NCBI GenBank assembly: GCA_900551885.1
Contig: URXS01000040.1
Span: 1-16,176 of the forward strand
Source: an uncultured Oscillibacter sp.
Lineage (GTDB): Bacteria; Bacillota; Clostridia; Oscillospirales; Oscillospiraceae
Direction of reading: 5' to 3'
DNA length: 16,176 bases
Shown: positions 15,743-16,176 of the stretch, piece after piece
Layout: each line of letters starts with the position of its first letter
How positions within the stretch are numbered: the stretch's first letter is position 1
Notes under the pieces: generated by a model
Told to the model about the DNA's origin: nothing
Databases searched by the model: none
The model's input: the letters and a program-made list of their open reading frames with translations, nothing else
Made by a program: the position numbers and the translations under genes

Positions 15743-16176
15743 ATGCAGACCTATATGAACAAGCGCAAGACCCCGGACCGGGCCGTGCCGCCTGTCCAGG
15801 CGGCAGCGCCCTCCCGGAGTGAAATGCTGCACATGTCCGGTGCCGGCGCGCCCCAGCCCATGTCGCCCCAGTTGCGGGAGAAATTCGAGCCGGGCTTCGG
15901 CGCGGACTTTTCCAACATCCGCATCAGTCGGGGCCACATCCCCGAGGAAATGGGCGTGGAGGCCGTGGCCCAGGGCACGGACATCCTGCTGGACGAGGGC
16001 GCCGGTATGGACGTGCTGGGCCATGAGCTGGCCCATGTGGTCCAGCAGGCCCAGGGCCGGGTGGCCGGCGGCTTCCCGGTGGTGGAAAACGCCGCGTTGG
16101 AGCAGGAGGCCGACGTGATGGGGGCCCGGGTGGCCTCCGGCCTTACGGCTCAGGCCGGGCCCCAGAACGGCTTTGG
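15743..16176 (+). CDS. DUF4157 (eCIS-core) putative metallopeptidase-like cargo protein, N-terminal part
   Basis: An open frame from ATG 15743 (after AAAAGGGGG) runs off the window end, giving 144 complete codons. Residues 1-35 are basic and low in structure. From about residue 39 the DUF4157 pattern appears: PQLREKFEPGFGADFSNIRI, then AVAQGTDILLDEGAGMDVLG, the zinc-site motif H94-E-L-A-H98 in GHELAHVVQQAQGRV, and downstream LEQEADVMGARVA, where the Glu-Ala-Asp is the usual third-ligand region. DUF4157, also called the eCIS-core domain, is strongly associated with eCIS loci and is often found at the N-terminus of larger toxin or cargo proteins. The C-terminal part, which would tell what activity is delivered, lies outside the window. 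Confidence 0.9.
   Translation, partial: MQTYMNKRKTPDRAVPPVQAAAPSRSEMLHMSGAGAPQPMSPQLREKFEPGFGADFSNIRISRGHIPEEMGVEAVAQGTDILLDEGAGMDVLGHELAHVVQQAQGRVAGGFPVVENAALEQEADVMGARVASGLTAQAGPQNGF

Noticed and set aside
1..16176. tRNA, rRNA, CRISPR arrays, insertion sequences or phage attachment sites
   Set aside because: No repeats with regular spacing, transposase-like frames or RNA gene patterns were seen on reading both strands. A tRNA or covariance-model scan was not possible here.

Overview
The window is about 16.2 kb of GC-rich, densely coding DNA with every supported gene on the + strand. Gaps are short: the largest is 95 bases and no gene-free stretch approaches 300 bases. High GC combined with Clostridia-type partner-switching proteins, strong AAGGAGG ribosome sites and TTG/GTG starts suggests a GC-rich gut Firmicute of the Oscillospiraceae type (Flavonifractor, Oscillibacter, Intestinimonas or similar). 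This is inference from composition and gene families, not an identification.

Region 1 (1-6507) is the distal part of an extracellular contractile injection system (eCIS, the Afp/PVC phage-tail-like family). It contains the end of a protein with a C-terminal membrane helix, a membrane protein with MORN repeats (116-2569), a Pvc16-like DUF4255 tube/sheath-terminator protein (2588-3178), a small beta-rich protein (3175-3903), a DUF4280 PAAR-like spike-tip protein (3940-4326) and a Pvc15-like AAA+ ATPase (4360-6507). Sheath, tube, baseplate and tape-measure genes are not here and would be expected upstream.

Region 2 (6551-14778) is a large signalling block of SpoIIE/RsbW/STAS partner-switching type. 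It has two membrane sensor phosphatase-like proteins (6551-8542 and 12754-14364), two 136-aa RsbW-like ATP-binding proteins (8548-8958 and 14368-14778, 86 of 136 residues identical by eye) and one STAS protein with a phosphorylatable Ser (8977-9273). Between them lie a DUF2156 protein, a MATE transporter carrying an RsbW-like domain at its C-terminus, and a GNAT acetyltransferase. The most striking point is that the first SpoIIE-like protein has lost most of its metal-binding motif residues and also carries a degenerate kinase-like domain at its C-terminus, so it looks like a pseudoenzyme fusion. The second SpoIIE-like protein looks fully active. No sigma factor is visible.

Region 3 (14779-16176) has a short intergenic region with a stem-loop and a candidate extended -10 promoter, a tandem-GNAT protein (14874-15725), and the start of a DUF4157 (eCIS-core, HExxH) protein (15743 to the window end). 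DUF4157 is the domain most typical of eCIS-associated cargo, so the signalling block is bracketed on both sides by injection-system genes.

Working model (inference): an external or membrane signal read by the 12754 sensor phosphatase dephosphorylates the STAS protein. The RsbW-like kinases rephosphorylate it. The pseudoenzyme and the MATE-fused domain act as non-catalytic binding partners that tie the switch to the membrane, and the output may control production or release of the injection particle.
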